Shown piece after piece: positions 26,847 to 36,511 of a stretch of 64,000 bases of DNA. The translations under genes were made by a program, and so were the position numbers. This DNA is from OLB6 sp964620125 (GTDB lineage Bacteria > Bacteroidota > Ignavibacteria > Kapaibacteriales > Kapaibacteriaceae). The stretch's first letter is position 1; each line of letters opens with the position of its first letter. The stretch covers positions 1 through 64,000 of the forward strand of contig CAZUGQ010000005.1 of assembly GCA_964620125.1 (NCBI GenBank), given 5' to 3'. The notes under the pieces were generated by a model. The model made no database searches. It saw nothing but the letters and a program-made list of their open reading frames with translations, and was not told where the DNA came from.

Positions 26847-28639
26847 ACGTCGCCGCGCAGCTTGCGAACTCGTGCTCTGCACGTCGGTGTGAAAATGCTT
26901 CGTGGGTATTGCACCAAGAGAGTTGTTAGTGTACTAAGGGCACCCTGAACGTCACCCTGTTGTTCCATTATGTCGGCAACAAGAATTAGTGCCCGGTCTC
27001 CAACGCTGCTCTCTGGTATGCGCGCGATGATTGGCTCCAGTGATCGCATTGCCGCTGCAGTGTCTTGTAGCCGCAAATAGAACCGCGCTGCTTCCAGGTT
27101 ACTGATGTCAGCAACTTCGGGTGTTTGCGCTACCGATGCCGCGCTGGCAAAACTGGTGGCTGCACCAACGGGGTTGCGCTTTATAGCTTCTGCCATTCCT
27201 TGTATGTATCGGCTTACAGCAATACTGTCGTCCATAGCCATTACGAGCAATCCCTGGCGCGTCAGCGCATCGTTCGAGGCAGGTGACTGTGTTTGCAGTC
27301 CTAACGCTCGGTAGATTCTGAGCGCCGAATCAGCCTTCCCATCAAACAGCAGGTAGTCCGCTCTGCGCAAAGTCGCCAAATCGCTCACAACGTTGCCACT
27401 AACTTCAACCGAAGCAAGCAGCTCCATTGCAAGGTCGAAACGGCCGGTCATATAGTACATGTCTGCAAGCAGCAGTGCACCTTCCGCAGCCGCTTGTGTT
27501 CCCTTCCAACGGTTTGTGAGCACGGTTAGAGCGTCTCGGGCCGAACCTTCGTCAGAGAGGTAATCGAGTTCAAGTTCAGCCATGCGAAGCAAGGCGTTCG
27601 CTGCAAGGGGATGGTCAGCATACTGGCGCGTGATCTGCCTGTACCGTTCTGCGATATCCCTAGCTTCTGATACCGAGAATGTTGCCTTGCTTGCTAGCTG
27701 TTGGTCGAGTGTCTGCACATAGCCGAATGCAGCGGTAAGAGCTATCTGGGGCGGACGGTCCATGAGGCTCTTGTAGGCTTGCAATGCGACGTCGTACGCT
27801 GCCTGTCGTCTGGCGGCGTCTGCAAACATCAAGATGTACTGTCCACGCCTGTTCTCTTTTTCATCAATCTGCTGGACGGTCGAGAATGCCTCCGCCCACC
27901 GGCCTACATGCTGCAAGTACCATGCGCGAAGCCGCAACCCTTCTGGTTGATCCGTGCCGTACGTTTCAAGTACCGTGCTTACAGCAGACGCGCCACCGTC
28001 CGACGTCATTAATGCCGCCAGTCTGCCTTCCGCACTTGCAATGTCTCCATCCTCCTCGTACATGGCAATCACTTCCCGAACACTCTCCTGGTATTGGCCT
28101 GCAATAGCGTAGAGCCGTTGGAGCTGCTGGGCATAGGAAGATGTGTGCCCAGTTGCTCGCCGAGCTGCAAGGAAGGTTTCGATGGCCTGCGCCGTTAGCA
28201 TCAGGTTTGCCTGTGCCACTCCAATTTCTGCTATGGCTTGCGCATCGTTTCCAGCATATCTCTGTGCGAGGGTCCAATATTCAGTGGCGGGTTTGCCCGC
28301 TTGGATGGCCGTCTTGGCAGCGAGTATGGCCACTGACAAACCTGGTCGCTCCTCTAGTCGTGCAAGCACGATAGGCAACAGGCTTTCATACTGATTCAAT
28401 GCCGATAACGTTCGTACCACACCATCAAAGTATCTGTCGCTGGTTGGCACTTCGCGCAGTAGCTCAAGGTAGATTCTTGCAGCACCGCGAAGGTCGCCTC
28501 CCTGTTCATAGGCTACTGCCATGCGCTCCCTATCTGCCACCTGAGCAACCGAGTGCACAGTGCAAAGGATGTTCATAGCAAGGATAAGTGCCAGAAGCAG
28601 CGACGTGGGCTTGTATGCTTTGCTGATTACTGCCGCCAT
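26843..28639 (-). CDS. Exported TPR-repeat protein
   Basis: A 598-residue alpha-helical protein with a signal peptide (LLLALILAMNILCTVHSVAQ, about residues 13-33). The rest is a superhelix of tetratricopeptide-like pairs, for example MAVAYEQGGDLRGAARIYLELLREVP, ALLLADMYYMTGRFDLAMELL and ALILVADIMEQQGDVQGALSTLTTLL, the last resembling the YbgF/CpoB and BamD type of periplasmic TPR. It should be a periplasmic scaffold for protein-protein contacts; the partner is unknown. The start overlaps the M24 peptidase stop by 13 bases and the stop overlaps the M3 peptidase start by ATGA, so the three are co-transcribed. Confidence 0.85.
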   Translation of the reverse strand: MAAVISKAYKPTSLLLALILAMNILCTVHSVAQVADRERMAVAYEQGGDLRGAARIYLELLREVPTSDRYFDGVVRTLSALNQYESLLPIVLARLEERPGLSVAILAAKTAIQAGKPATEYWTLAQRYAGNDAQAIAEIGVAQANLMLTAQAIETFLAARRATGHTSSYAQQLQRLYAIAGQYQESVREVIAMYEEDGDIASAEGRLAALMTSDGGASAVSTVLETYGTDQPEGLRLRAWYLQHVGRWAEAFSTVQQIDEKENRRGQYILMFADAARRQAAYDVALQAYKSLMDRPPQIALTAAFGYVQTLDQQLASKATFSVSEARDIAERYRQITRQYADHPLAANALLRMAELELDYLSDEGSARDALTVLTNRWKGTQAAAEGALLLADMYYMTGRFDLAMELLASVEVSGNVVSDLATLRRADYLLFDGKADSALRIYRALGLQTQSPASNDALTRQGLLVMAMDDSIAVSRYIQGMAEAIKRNPVGAATSFASAASVAQTPEVADISNLEAARFYLRLQDTAAAMRSLEPIIARIPESSVGDRALILVADIMEQQGDVQGALSTLTTLLVQYPRSIFTPTCRARVRKLRGDV

Positions 28640-29832
28640 TCGTGGTGAAAGAGTGGAAGAATGCTGGTTTGCATGGGTGCGCTAGGGACGGTGATGTTAC
28701 CAGCAGAGTCTATCACGACGCCTATTTCCGTCCGAAGTCCGAGAGACCCATCGAAGTATACACCGGGTTCGATGGAAAACGTTGTGTTGCGCAGGAGCCG
28801 ACGGTTGTCGTGGGTTTCGTAGTTGTCCATATTTACACCGGAGCCATGTAACTCGGTGGTGATACTATGCCCCGTTCGATGAATGAAATTGGATCCGAGG
28901 CCGGCACCGGCAATCACTGCGCGGCACACATCGTCAACCTCGTATCCACACACATTGAGGCCGTCACGGAAGCGCTGAGTTATAAGATCCAATGCTGCAT
29001 CCCTCGCCTTCACAAGCAGCTTGAACGTGCGATCAACGTCTGCTGGAACTTCAGCAGCGGTATATCCAACCCACGTAAGATCAGCATACACGGATCCTGG
29101 AGAGTCATGCCTTCCCCACGCATCAATCATAACAGCCATGTCTGGTCCAACAACGGCACTCCCGGTTGCAGAAGGCTGGTAATGAGGGTTGGCAGCATTT
29201 GGTCCGATTGCAACGATAGGTGGATCATCAAAGGTGAGGTCTCGAGCACGGAGGGCTTGAACAACATGCCGCTGCACTTCAAATTCAGTAACGGACTCAC
29301 CGTTCAGCAGACTGGTTCGTACAAGCTCAAAGCCCTCGAATATTGCATCGCGCACAAGCCCAGCACTCACCGCAGCACCGGCTAGTTGTTGCTCGGTGAG
29401 AACGCTTGAAAACATTTGTGCAGCATCAGCCGAACTAACAACCTCGTGCCCAAGCCCCCTGATGAATTCTATGGTGCCAGCATCCACCTTGCTCACAACG
29501 GGTATCGCATTGTTAGGAGAGTACTCCATTGCGATGATGCGGTAGGGGGCTAAGGTTTCGCGCAAGGCCTGTTCCCACTCTGCTTTCGTAGCATACACGA
29601 CTTCTGCCGCATTGATGTGCGAAAGTGGATCCCGCTCCATCCGATGCACAATAGCAGTTGTACGTCCATGGGCTGGGATCACAACCATCCATCGGCGCGT
29701 GCAATGGGCGCCAGGGTAGATCTGCAGGACGTCCCAAGCAAGTGAGTTTGATCCACGGAAATCATACATCGCCCAAGCATCGGCACCAATATTTCGAATC
29801 GCTTCCTGAATCTCGCTAATGTGTGGCCTCAT
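28627..29832 (-). CDS. M24 family aminopeptidase (Xaa-Pro type)
   Basis: A 401-residue pita-bread metallopeptidase. An N-terminal creatinase-like domain (to about 150) is followed by the catalytic domain with the five dimetal ligands visible in order: D in MIDAWG, D in YADLTWVG, H in FIHRTGHSI, E in FSIEPGVYF and E in LRTEIGVVI. This fits Xaa-Pro dipeptidase or aminopeptidase P-like enzymes acting on short peptides in the cytosol; the exact specificity is unknown. It overlaps the end of meaB by 17 bases and the TPR gene by 13. The gene carries two AGGGGGCT copies 91 bases apart in opposite orientations (29453 and 29544). Confidence 0.9.
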   Translation of the reverse strand: MRPHISEIQEAIRNIGADAWAMYDFRGSNSLAWDVLQIYPGAHCTRRWMVVIPAHGRTTAIVHRMERDPLSHINAAEVVYATKAEWEQALRETLAPYRIIAMEYSPNNAIPVVSKVDAGTIEFIRGLGHEVVSSADAAQMFSSVLTEQQLAGAAVSAGLVRDAIFEGFELVRTSLLNGESVTEFEVQRHVVQALRARDLTFDDPPIVAIGPNAANPHYQPSATGSAVVGPDMAVMIDAWGRHDSPGSVYADLTWVGYTAAEVPADVDRTFKLLVKARDAALDLITQRFRDGLNVCGYEVDDVCRAVIAGAGLGSNFIHRTGHSITTELHGSGVNMDNYETHDNRRLLRNTTFSIEPGVYFDGSLGLRTEIGVVIDSAGNITVPSAPMQTSILPLFHHEWRQ

Positions 29833-30835
29833 CCATGGCTCCTTGATTGTTTATGGTGATTCGGTTGGCTATTGACGCAGCCGCAACAGCTGGATGCTGT
29901 ATGCCATCGGCCACGAGGGTGCGCATGGTATCGAGTTCATTACGAACAGCATCCGAAGCCAGCAGCCGATTTAGGATTGCGTATTCCAAACATTCCTTGA
30001 ACCATACAAGTCGTTGCCTTCTGCGCTCCGAAACTATGGCCGGATGCCGAACATGGTCGAAGAAATCATTGATGAGTTTCATCAAGTCCTGCACGCCAGC
30101 CTCAGATACTGCACTCGTAAGTACTACGGCACTTTGCCATTGCTGCCGAGGTGGCACCATGAGTCGCAGGGCAGAAGTATACATCGCCGCCGTGCGATGT
30201 GCGGCTGCAGCATCAATATCTGCCTTGGTTACCGCAACAACATCTGCTACTTCCATAATGCCACGCTTGATGCCTTGTAAGTCATCGCCAGAGTTTGGGA
30301 GAACAAGGAGCAGAAAGAGATCAACCATGTCGGCAGCTGCAACTTCGTTCTGGCCAACACCAACAGTCTCTACGATTACAACGTCGAACCCTGCATGCTC
30401 ACACGCAAGGATAGAGTCGCGCATAGTGCTAGTGGTACCTCCTAGCGACATCCGAGAAGCTGAGGGGCGTACAAAGGCATCGGGGTGAACAGACAGCTGT
30501 GGCATCCGCACTTTGTCTCCCATGATGCTGCCACCGGTTCTTCTGCTGCTTGGGTCTACCGCCAACACGGCTACTCGATGTCCCTGTCGGAGCAGTGACA
30601 GACCAAGTACTTCCAGGAGTGTGCTTTTGCCGACGCCGGGCGATCCACTTACTGCGATTCTTCTGCTTAATGTGGAGCTGTTGCCATTTGCTGAAAGCTG
30701 TGCACGAACCTCATCGAGAAGCGGTTGGTCTGTGCTAGCCGAGCTTTCAATGAGCGACAGCACCTGAGCAAGTGCACGGCGATTGCCGGTTCGCACATTC
30801 TGGCACAGTGTACTAGCGTGCTCGGCTACGGTCAT
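29816..30835 (-). CDS. meaB: Methylmalonyl-CoA mutase-associated GTPase MeaB
   Basis: A 339-residue G3E-class GTPase. Walker A is GSPGVGKST (64-72), then DPSSRRTGGSIMGDKVRM, the switch region FVRPSASRMSLGGTT, VIVETVGVGQNE (Walker B) and VTKADID (NKxD-equivalent). MeaB/ArgK proteins protect methylmalonyl-CoA mutase and gate loading of its adenosylcobalamin cofactor in propionate/succinate interconversion. No mutase gene is in the window, so the partner must be elsewhere. It follows glmS by two bases and overlaps the M24 peptidase gene, which implies transcription from the glmS promoter. The assignment is strong by motif order and length. Confidence 0.95.
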   Translation of the reverse strand: MTVAEHASTLCQNVRTGNRRALAQVLSLIESSASTDQPLLDEVRAQLSANGNSSTLSRRIAVSGSPGVGKSTLLEVLGLSLLRQGHRVAVLAVDPSSRRTGGSIMGDKVRMPQLSVHPDAFVRPSASRMSLGGTTSTMRDSILACEHAGFDVVIVETVGVGQNEVAAADMVDLFLLLVLPNSGDDLQGIKRGIMEVADVVAVTKADIDAAAAHRTAAMYTSALRLMVPPRQQWQSAVVLTSAVSEAGVQDLMKLINDFFDHVRHPAIVSERRRQRLVWFKECLEYAILNRLLASDAVRNELDTMRTLVADGIQHPAVAAASIANRITINNQGAMDEATH

Positions 30836-30837
30836 GT

Positions 30838-32670
30838 CTATTCCACTGTAACGCTTTTTGCCAGATTTCGCGGCATGTCTACGTTACATCCTCGCTCCAC
30901 GGCAATGTAGTAGGCAAGTAATTGTAGCGGAATCACAGACAGCACGGGGGTGAGAACAGGCAGCGTGTTGGGAATCATGAACACATGGTCTGCCACGGTA
31001 GGCAACACGTCGTCCCCTTCGGTTGCAATGGCAATGACTCTTCCTCTGCGTGCACGAACTTCCTGGATGCCGGAGAGAATCTTGTCATACGTTTCATCCT
31101 GGGGTGCAATGAACACCACGGGCATGTTCTCATCAATGAGGGCTATAGGTCCATGTTTCATTTCTGCCGCAGGATAACCCTCGGCGTGCACGTAAGAGAT
31201 TTCCTTGAGCTTGAGCGCACCTTCGAGTGCCACCGGAAAATTCACTCCTCTACCAAGGTACAGTGCATTGCTCGCACTGGCATACTGAAGGGCAATGGCC
31301 TTGATTTCATCGGCGCGCTCAAGGATGTTCTGGATCTGGTCGGGCAGGTGCTCCATTGCCGTGGCAATCTCTCGTCCGGTTTCGGCACTCATTGATCGCA
31401 TTCGGCCTAGGTACAATGCAAACTGCAGCAAGACGCACAACTGCGACGTGAAAGCCTTGGTGCTGGCCACACCGATTTCTGGACCTGCATGGAGGTATAC
31501 ACCAGCGTCGGTTTCACGAGCTATACTGGATCCCACAACGTTCACCATGCCGAGAACCGTGGCCCCCTTGCTTCTGGCTTCTCGAATGGCAGCGAGCGTA
31601 TCGGCTGTTTCTCCACTTTGACTGATGGCAACCACCACGTCGTCGGGCTCAATGATCGGATTACGATAACGGAACTCACTGGCATACTCAACTTCAACCG
31701 GAATACGAGCAAGTTGTTCGATAAGGTATTCACCAACAAGGCCGGCATGCCAACTTGTACCGCACGCAGTGATGATGATGCGGCGGGCTGTGCGCAGTCT
31801 GTCCTGAACCTTGGCGAGCCCTCCAAGGCGAACACGGCCTTCGTCAATGCGTAGCCGACCACGAAACCCATCTCGAAACGTGATCGGTTGCTCGTAAATC
31901 TCCTTCAGCATGAAGTGATCGAAACCACCTCTCTCGATTTGGTTGAGCTCAAAAGAGATTTCTTCGACAACGCTATGGGTTTCTTCGTTGGAAATGGTCT
32001 TGGTGGTGTATCCATTACGCCGCACTACAGCCATTTCATTCTCCTGTAGGTACACCACGTTTCGTGTGTGCGCAATGATGGCTGCTGCGTCGGAGGCCAC
32101 GATGTATTCGTCCTGTCCTACACCCAGGATAAGCGGACTTCCGCGGCGGGCGGCGATGAGAAGGTCAGGCTCTACGGTGCTGATCACAACCAGACCGAAC
32201 GTGCCTTCCACTTCCTGCAACGCCGTTTGAACAGCAAGCTCGAGATTGCCCAACCGGTCGTACAACATGCCGATGAACACGGCAAGCACTTCGGAGTCGG
32301 TTTCTGACTTGAACTCCAAACCAACGTTTTCAAGCTGCTTCCGAATGGTAAGGTAGTTTTCAATGATGCCGTTGTGCACCAGGGCAATTCTTCCGCTGGC
32401 GTCGGTATGCGGGTGGGCATTAACGTCGATCGGCAAACCATGTGTAGCCCATCGCGTGTGTCCGATGCCAAGGTTTCCTGCAATGTCTGCAGGATGTGCC
32501 TGTGCCTCCATCTCGGCTACTCGGCCAGCCCTCTTGCTGATGTGCATAGTGGCCCGGTTCACAATGCAGATGCCTGCACTGTCGTACCCCCGGTACTCCA
32601 TGCGATGTAATCCTGTTACAAGAATTGGTGCCGCCTGCTGCGGACCTAGATAGCCAACGATACCACACAT
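30838..32670 (-). CDS. glmS: Glutamine-fructose-6-phosphate aminotransferase (isomerizing)
   Basis: A 610-residue protein of exact family length. The N-terminal glutaminase domain starts MCGIVGYLG with nucleophile Cys2 and has GHTRWATHG; the two SIS domains follow, with ACGTSWHAGLVGEYLIE, ISQSGETADTL and EIGVASTKAFTSQL; the C-terminus ends LAKSVTVE as in GlmS. It makes glucosamine 6-phosphate from fructose 6-phosphate and glutamine, the first committed step to UDP-GlcNAc for peptidoglycan and LPS. It sits just after lptD on the same strand. The 72-base gap upstream contains a TAAGTTTG box 25 bases before the ATG. I see no glmS ribozyme. Confidence 0.97.
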   Translation of the reverse strand: MCGIVGYLGPQQAAPILVTGLHRMEYRGYDSAGICIVNRATMHISKRAGRVAEMEAQAHPADIAGNLGIGHTRWATHGLPIDVNAHPHTDASGRIALVHNGIIENYLTIRKQLENVGLEFKSETDSEVLAVFIGMLYDRLGNLELAVQTALQEVEGTFGLVVISTVEPDLLIAARRGSPLILGVGQDEYIVASDAAAIIAHTRNVVYLQENEMAVVRRNGYTTKTISNEETHSVVEEISFELNQIERGGFDHFMLKEIYEQPITFRDGFRGRLRIDEGRVRLGGLAKVQDRLRTARRIIITACGTSWHAGLVGEYLIEQLARIPVEVEYASEFRYRNPIIEPDDVVVAISQSGETADTLAAIREARSKGATVLGMVNVVGSSIARETDAGVYLHAGPEIGVASTKAFTSQLCVLLQFALYLGRMRSMSAETGREIATAMEHLPDQIQNILERADEIKAIALQYASASNALYLGRGVNFPVALEGALKLKEISYVHAEGYPAAEMKHGPIALIDENMPVVFIAPQDETYDKILSGIQEVRARRGRVIAIATEGDDVLPTVADHVFMIPNTLPVLTPVLSVIPLQLLAYYIAVERGCNVDMPRNLAKSVTVE

Positions 32671-32695
32671 GGTGTGTTATAACTCCGTAATCCGG

Positions 32696-32703
32696 CAAAC
32701 TTA
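32696..32703 (-). promoter_or_regulatory. Candidate -7 box for glmS
   Basis: TAAGTTTG on the minus strand matches TAnnTTTG, 25 bases before the glmS ATG in the 72-base gap after lptD. No clear -33 TTG is found. The ATG itself lies next to a small CACAC/GTGTG inverted repeat. Confidence 0.4.
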
Positions 32704-32742
32704 CGGTGCCGGTTGTGAGAAGGGTGGGCACGAGCCCTGTAA

Positions 32743-35265
32743 TTAGCGATAGAGCGGTGTGCTCTGTTTGGGGAACACCAATCCCTGCAGCTGCGGTGCT
32801 GTGGCAGAAAACCGAAGGAAGAATCCCTGATTAGCACCAAGGGGAACCCAATCCAACGTAAGCTGCCAGCAGTGAATCTGCTTACTGATGTTGATAATCG
32901 GAGAATTGAGTTGGTTCGCAAGCATATCGTAGGAACCAACGATGGACATCTGAAGAGATTGCGTGAGACTGAAGTTGCTTCGAAAACTCAGATTGAGTTG
33001 CTCGCTAACAGCATCAGGGTTGGGATTGTTGTAGTTGTAGCTCAGGGCCAGGGTTGCTTCCCATGGCACGGTTAACTCAGACCATCCAGCTGTGTGGTCT
33101 GCAAACAGATCTGTTTCCTCTTCTTGATAGTTGATTCTTCGGTTGAATCTGGACCGCAGATCTTCAACAACGGTGTCTTTCGCCACCGTGTCCTCCATAA
33201 TGCTGCGACGGTCGAAGCTTACGCCCTGTGATGAAAAGCGAGTGCCGAGTTGCAACGAAAGATTGGTGAGCCGCGCAAGTCCCTTCCCAGCCTGAATAAG
33301 AGATTGATTGATATTTGTCCACACGGCACGCCCTGTGGCAGGATCTGTACGTAAGGCTTGATCGTACACATTCAGCACACCGCTGCAGTTGAATTCAATG
33401 CCTTCGAGCATCGGAGATCGAACGTTGAATTGAATGGGAGCAAGGTGGTTCGAGTCTGCAACCACATTGTAGAACGTGCTCAGATTCACAATCAGTACGT
33501 CAAACGGTTTTGGTGCAACGGTGTCGGAATCCGCTTTCTCCGGCTTTGCCCCAAACTGGTTGAGCAGGCTGAAGGTAATGTTGGTTTGCTGCTCAGCCGA
33601 TGCAAGCGCACCTGCAGGTTGAAACCGTCGGTACTGAACTGTCTCGTTTGTTAGGGGGCTACGGTAGTAACCGAAGAAGCCTAGAGATTCATTGGACTGG
33701 TCGGGAACAAACGAGAGGCCTATGCTCGGCTGCATTGCATGACGTATTGCCGATAGCCCAAGGATGTTGGCGTTTACTACACCGTACAACCACGTACTGG
33801 CAGTCACCCCCGCATCATAGGTATACTCACGAAAGAAGCCTGTTTCACGGGTGGTGACGATGGTACTATCAGTCACATTCACACTCTGGGTGTACCGTTG
33901 TGCATACCAGTTTTCTCGATAGTTCACCGTGGGCTGTATGGTAAAGTAGCCGAGCTTGGGAGTCACCGTAATCGATGGTCTGTGTTCGATTACGGAGTAT
34001 TCAGTAATAACGAATGGAACGGTATCGGCCGATCTGATCCGGCTGTTGAAGTACTTACCAGCAACGCGATACTGAACGGCCATGTCGCGCATCCAGTGAT
34101 CACCACCAATCAGACCTTTCAGAGGAAAAACCTGCGGGATGGTAAAGCCAATTGCCGGTGTTTCTGTTACTGATCCGTTAATCATGTTTTGATCACGAAC
34201 GTAGTTCACGTTGAACGACATGCCGTTGTAGAACGTGCGCTGATATGATGCCGTTGACCGAGCGTTCTGTCGAATACGGTCGTTGGGGTTCAAGGAGGTG
34301 TTCTGAAACAGTTGTTGCGTGGTGAAGAGTAGATTCACGCTCACGTTTTCTTGTGGACGGAGCTGCTGTTGATGATTGAGGGTCACGCCAAAGTTGAATG
34401 TATAATCATCGTCCACGTTGAAGCGTGTGTATCCCAGCCGAAGTTCGGAATTGCCCGTAAACACGTCTCGCAGTGCCCATCGTGAGCGATTGTAGAGTGT
34501 GAATCCTCCCTTTGTTGTTAGGTCCGATGTTATCTCGGTATCAAAGTAGTCGCTCACGGCAAAGTAGTATCCGAGATTCTGCAGCACGATGCCACGGTCG
34601 CTCGTAATGAGTGGCGAAGGCATGATGAATCCGCTTCTGCGTCCACGCTCAGTGCTAAAGAATAGCCCCATGGGTAGTGCAAACACAGGTATGTCTTCCA
34701 CATACCAAATCACTGGATTCAGGTAAATCTTGTCGTCCATCACCACCTTCATCTTTGGGGAGCTAAAGTAAAAGTGCGGTTCTGGCGCGTCGCATGTAGT
34801 AAACGCTCCATTTTCCACGTACGCCGTACGGTCACTTACACGTTTGATTCGGGAACCGTAATAAAAGCCCCCTTCAACGCTTGTTTCACCAAACTTGATT
34901 CGTCCGCGTTTGGTTTTGAAGTTGTACGACATGGCTTCACCGGCGAATTCTTCCCCGTTATCCGTAAACACCGGAAAGCCGATCACACGTCCGAGACTAT
35001 CCTTGATGCCAGTGGCCGACATGGTGCTGGCGTCGAAATCCATGTCAATCATCGCTGCTTCCAGCTTCTGTGTTTTGTAGCTCACAGAGGCCTTGCCACG
35101 CAGGCGCAACACCTTTCGCTTTGTAGAAAAGTGGGCGGTATCCGTTGCAGAAAACACAACGACCGTGTCGATGTCACTGCGGCGTACACTCGTGCTATCC
35201 ATGGGATCCTGTGCCCACAGGGCTACAGAGGCAGTCAATGCCACAACCGAAACAAGCAGGCGCAT
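32743..35265 (-). CDS. lptD: LPS-assembly outer-membrane protein LptD
   Basis: An 840-residue exported barrel protein (signal MRLLVSVVALTASVALWAQ). The N-terminal OstA-like beta-jellyroll shows LRLRGKASVSYKTQKLEAAMIDMDFDASTMSATG and IKFGETSVEGGFYYG; the C-terminal barrel contains the conserved block YLNPVIWYVEDIPVFALPMGLF and RRSGFIMPSPL, as in Bacteroidota LptD. It should receive LPS at the outer membrane and insert it in the outer leaflet with LptE. The LolA-like gene overlaps directly upstream by one base, linking envelope lipid and lipoprotein traffic. Barrel C-terminus is QSTPLYR, so the last-residue aromatic rule is not met. Two AGGGGGCT copies lie inside. Confidence 0.9.
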   Translation of the reverse strand: MRLLVSVVALTASVALWAQDPMDSTSVRRSDIDTVVVFSATDTAHFSTKRKVLRLRGKASVSYKTQKLEAAMIDMDFDASTMSATGIKDSLGRVIGFPVFTDNGEEFAGEAMSYNFKTKRGRIKFGETSVEGGFYYGSRIKRVSDRTAYVENGAFTTCDAPEPHFYFSSPKMKVVMDDKIYLNPVIWYVEDIPVFALPMGLFFSTERGRRSGFIMPSPLITSDRGIVLQNLGYYFAVSDYFDTEITSDLTTKGGFTLYNRSRWALRDVFTGNSELRLGYTRFNVDDDYTFNFGVTLNHQQQLRPQENVSVNLLFTTQQLFQNTSLNPNDRIRQNARSTASYQRTFYNGMSFNVNYVRDQNMINGSVTETPAIGFTIPQVFPLKGLIGGDHWMRDMAVQYRVAGKYFNSRIRSADTVPFVITEYSVIEHRPSITVTPKLGYFTIQPTVNYRENWYAQRYTQSVNVTDSTIVTTRETGFFREYTYDAGVTASTWLYGVVNANILGLSAIRHAMQPSIGLSFVPDQSNESLGFFGYYRSPLTNETVQYRRFQPAGALASAEQQTNITFSLLNQFGAKPEKADSDTVAPKPFDVLIVNLSTFYNVVADSNHLAPIQFNVRSPMLEGIEFNCSGVLNVYDQALRTDPATGRAVWTNINQSLIQAGKGLARLTNLSLQLGTRFSSQGVSFDRRSIMEDTVAKDTVVEDLRSRFNRRINYQEEETDLFADHTAGWSELTVPWEATLALSYNYNNPNPDAVSEQLNLSFRSNFSLTQSLQMSIVGSYDMLANQLNSPIINISKQIHCWQLTLDWVPLGANQGFFLRFSATAPQLQGLVFPKQSTPLYR

Positions 35266-35987
35266 CAGTGAAAGGATCGCCGTTCGAATGATGGAGGAAC
35301 CACGATGTCAAGGGGCTTTGGCAATGGCTGATTAATGCTCACCGAGGTAAGCATTACGGTTGCGGTTTGCTCCTGCCTATTTGCTGTGACCACGATACGG
35401 TGTGGTACATCTACATCGTCCACACGCCGCACATCCTGGAATGCCACGTCGAGTAGCAAGGTACCAGTGTTATCCTTACGCTGGTATTGCCGAACAACGC
35501 CTGCTGCACTATCTACGAGCACATACTCCACGCCCGACGTATCGCGACAGGCAAAGAGCAAGCCTGTTTGTCTGTACTCCAACCGCGAAAAACGTGATGG
35601 ATCACCCGGTATTCGTCCACGCATGAGCGCCATAAGGTCGGATGCCGGTATGGGTAGGTGTGTTGCCGTCCTTAACTGTGGTGCCTGCGGATCACCATGC
35701 CACACCTCCTGCAACAGGTAGTTGACCATAAGGAAGGAGTCGGGGCGGGCATACATCCTTGCCGACGTTATGCCGAACGGACCGCCCATGGTGAGGAGGA
35801 AGGCTCCGGAACTGTCCATGTCCACATGGAACGGTATACCCTGCATCTGTTGTTTACCGCTTGCAGTGAGCGTGCCATCAGCAGTCATCGTGCGAACGCG
35901 GTTTCCAAGCACGGCCAGAATGGGATCGACATTCGGGGCTGCGATTGGTGGGGCGGAGAGGAGTACCCAAAGGTAAAATGGCAGCAT
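35265..35987 (-). CDS. Exported LolA/DUF4292-like protein
   Basis: About 240 residues from ATG 35987, where MLPFYLWVLLSAPPIAAP is a signal peptide; the frame runs back to 36092 but that overlaps the divergent QueD gene. The mature protein is beta-rich with the half-barrel feel of LolA/LolB or DUF4292 proteins: VRTMTADGTLTASGKQQMQG, then LLTMGGPFGITSARMYARPDSFLMVNYLL, and PHRIVVTANRQEQTATVMLTSV near the end. These families bind lipoprotein acyl chains or similar lipids in the periplasm. Overlap with lptD by one base supports an envelope-assembly role. I rate the fold assignment as likely, the function as inference. Confidence 0.65.
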   Translation of the reverse strand: MLPFYLWVLLSAPPIAAPNVDPILAVLGNRVRTMTADGTLTASGKQQMQGIPFHVDMDSSGAFLLTMGGPFGITSARMYARPDSFLMVNYLLQEVWHGDPQAPQLRTATHLPIPASDLMALMRGRIPGDPSRFSRLEYRQTGLLFACRDTSGVEYVLVDSAAGVVRQYQRKDNTGTLLLDVAFQDVRRVDDVDVPHRIVVTANRQEQTATVMLTSVSINQPLPKPLDIVVPPSFERRSFH

Positions 35988-36034
35988 CGTAGTTTGTTGG
36001 TTGAAGACAAATATCCACTTCAAACGGGCAACCC

Positions 36035-36511
36035 ATGGTCTTCGTAACGCGGAAAGCAACGTTTTCGGCAGCACATCGATTGTACAATCCAACGTTTAGT
36101 GACGAGAAGAATGAAGCGGTGTTCGACAAGTGCAACAATCTTCTCGGACACGGTCATAACTATGTTCTGGAGGTTACGGTGAAGGGAGTTCCTGATCCCG
36201 AAACCGGCTATGTGATAGACCTCAAGGAACTCAAGAGGATTATCGACGAACGAATAGTGGACCTGGTTGATCATAAGCATCTGAACCACGATGTTGACTT
36301 CTTATACGGCGTTATACCAACGGTGGAGAATCTTTGCATTGCCTTCTGGCAGCAACTCGAGCACAACCTGCCATCTGGCGAGCTGCACCGCATTCGCGTG
36401 TATGAGAGTGATGCCAATGTTGCCGACTATTATGGCGAACCGATTGAACTTCAGCGATGGCTTTCGGGTTCACCTGCGTCATCAGTATACCTCACCCAGG
36501 GAGCACAGTGA
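36035..36511 (+). CDS. queD: 6-pyruvoyltetrahydropterin / 6-carboxytetrahydropterin synthase
   Basis: A 158-residue T-fold enzyme. Zinc ligands are H14 (FSAAHRLY), H39 and H41 (LLGHGHNY); the catalytic set is C33, D79-H80 (VDHKHLN) and E124 (VYES). With 7,8-dihydroneopterin triphosphate as substrate it should give 6-carboxy-tetrahydropterin (queuosine branch) or a related pterin. It overlaps folE by one base (TGATG), so substrate producer and consumer are coupled. No queC, queE or queF is in view, so queuosine is likely but not proven; a tetrahydropterin-cofactor role is the alternative. It heads a plus-strand run to 41226, starting 47 bases from the divergent LolA-like gene. Confidence 0.92.
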   Translation: MVFVTRKATFSAAHRLYNPTFSDEKNEAVFDKCNNLLGHGHNYVLEVTVKGVPDPETGYVIDLKELKRIIDERIVDLVDHKHLNHDVDFLYGVIPTVENLCIAFWQQLEHNLPSGELHRIRVYESDANVADYYGEPIELQRWLSGSPASSVYLTQGAQ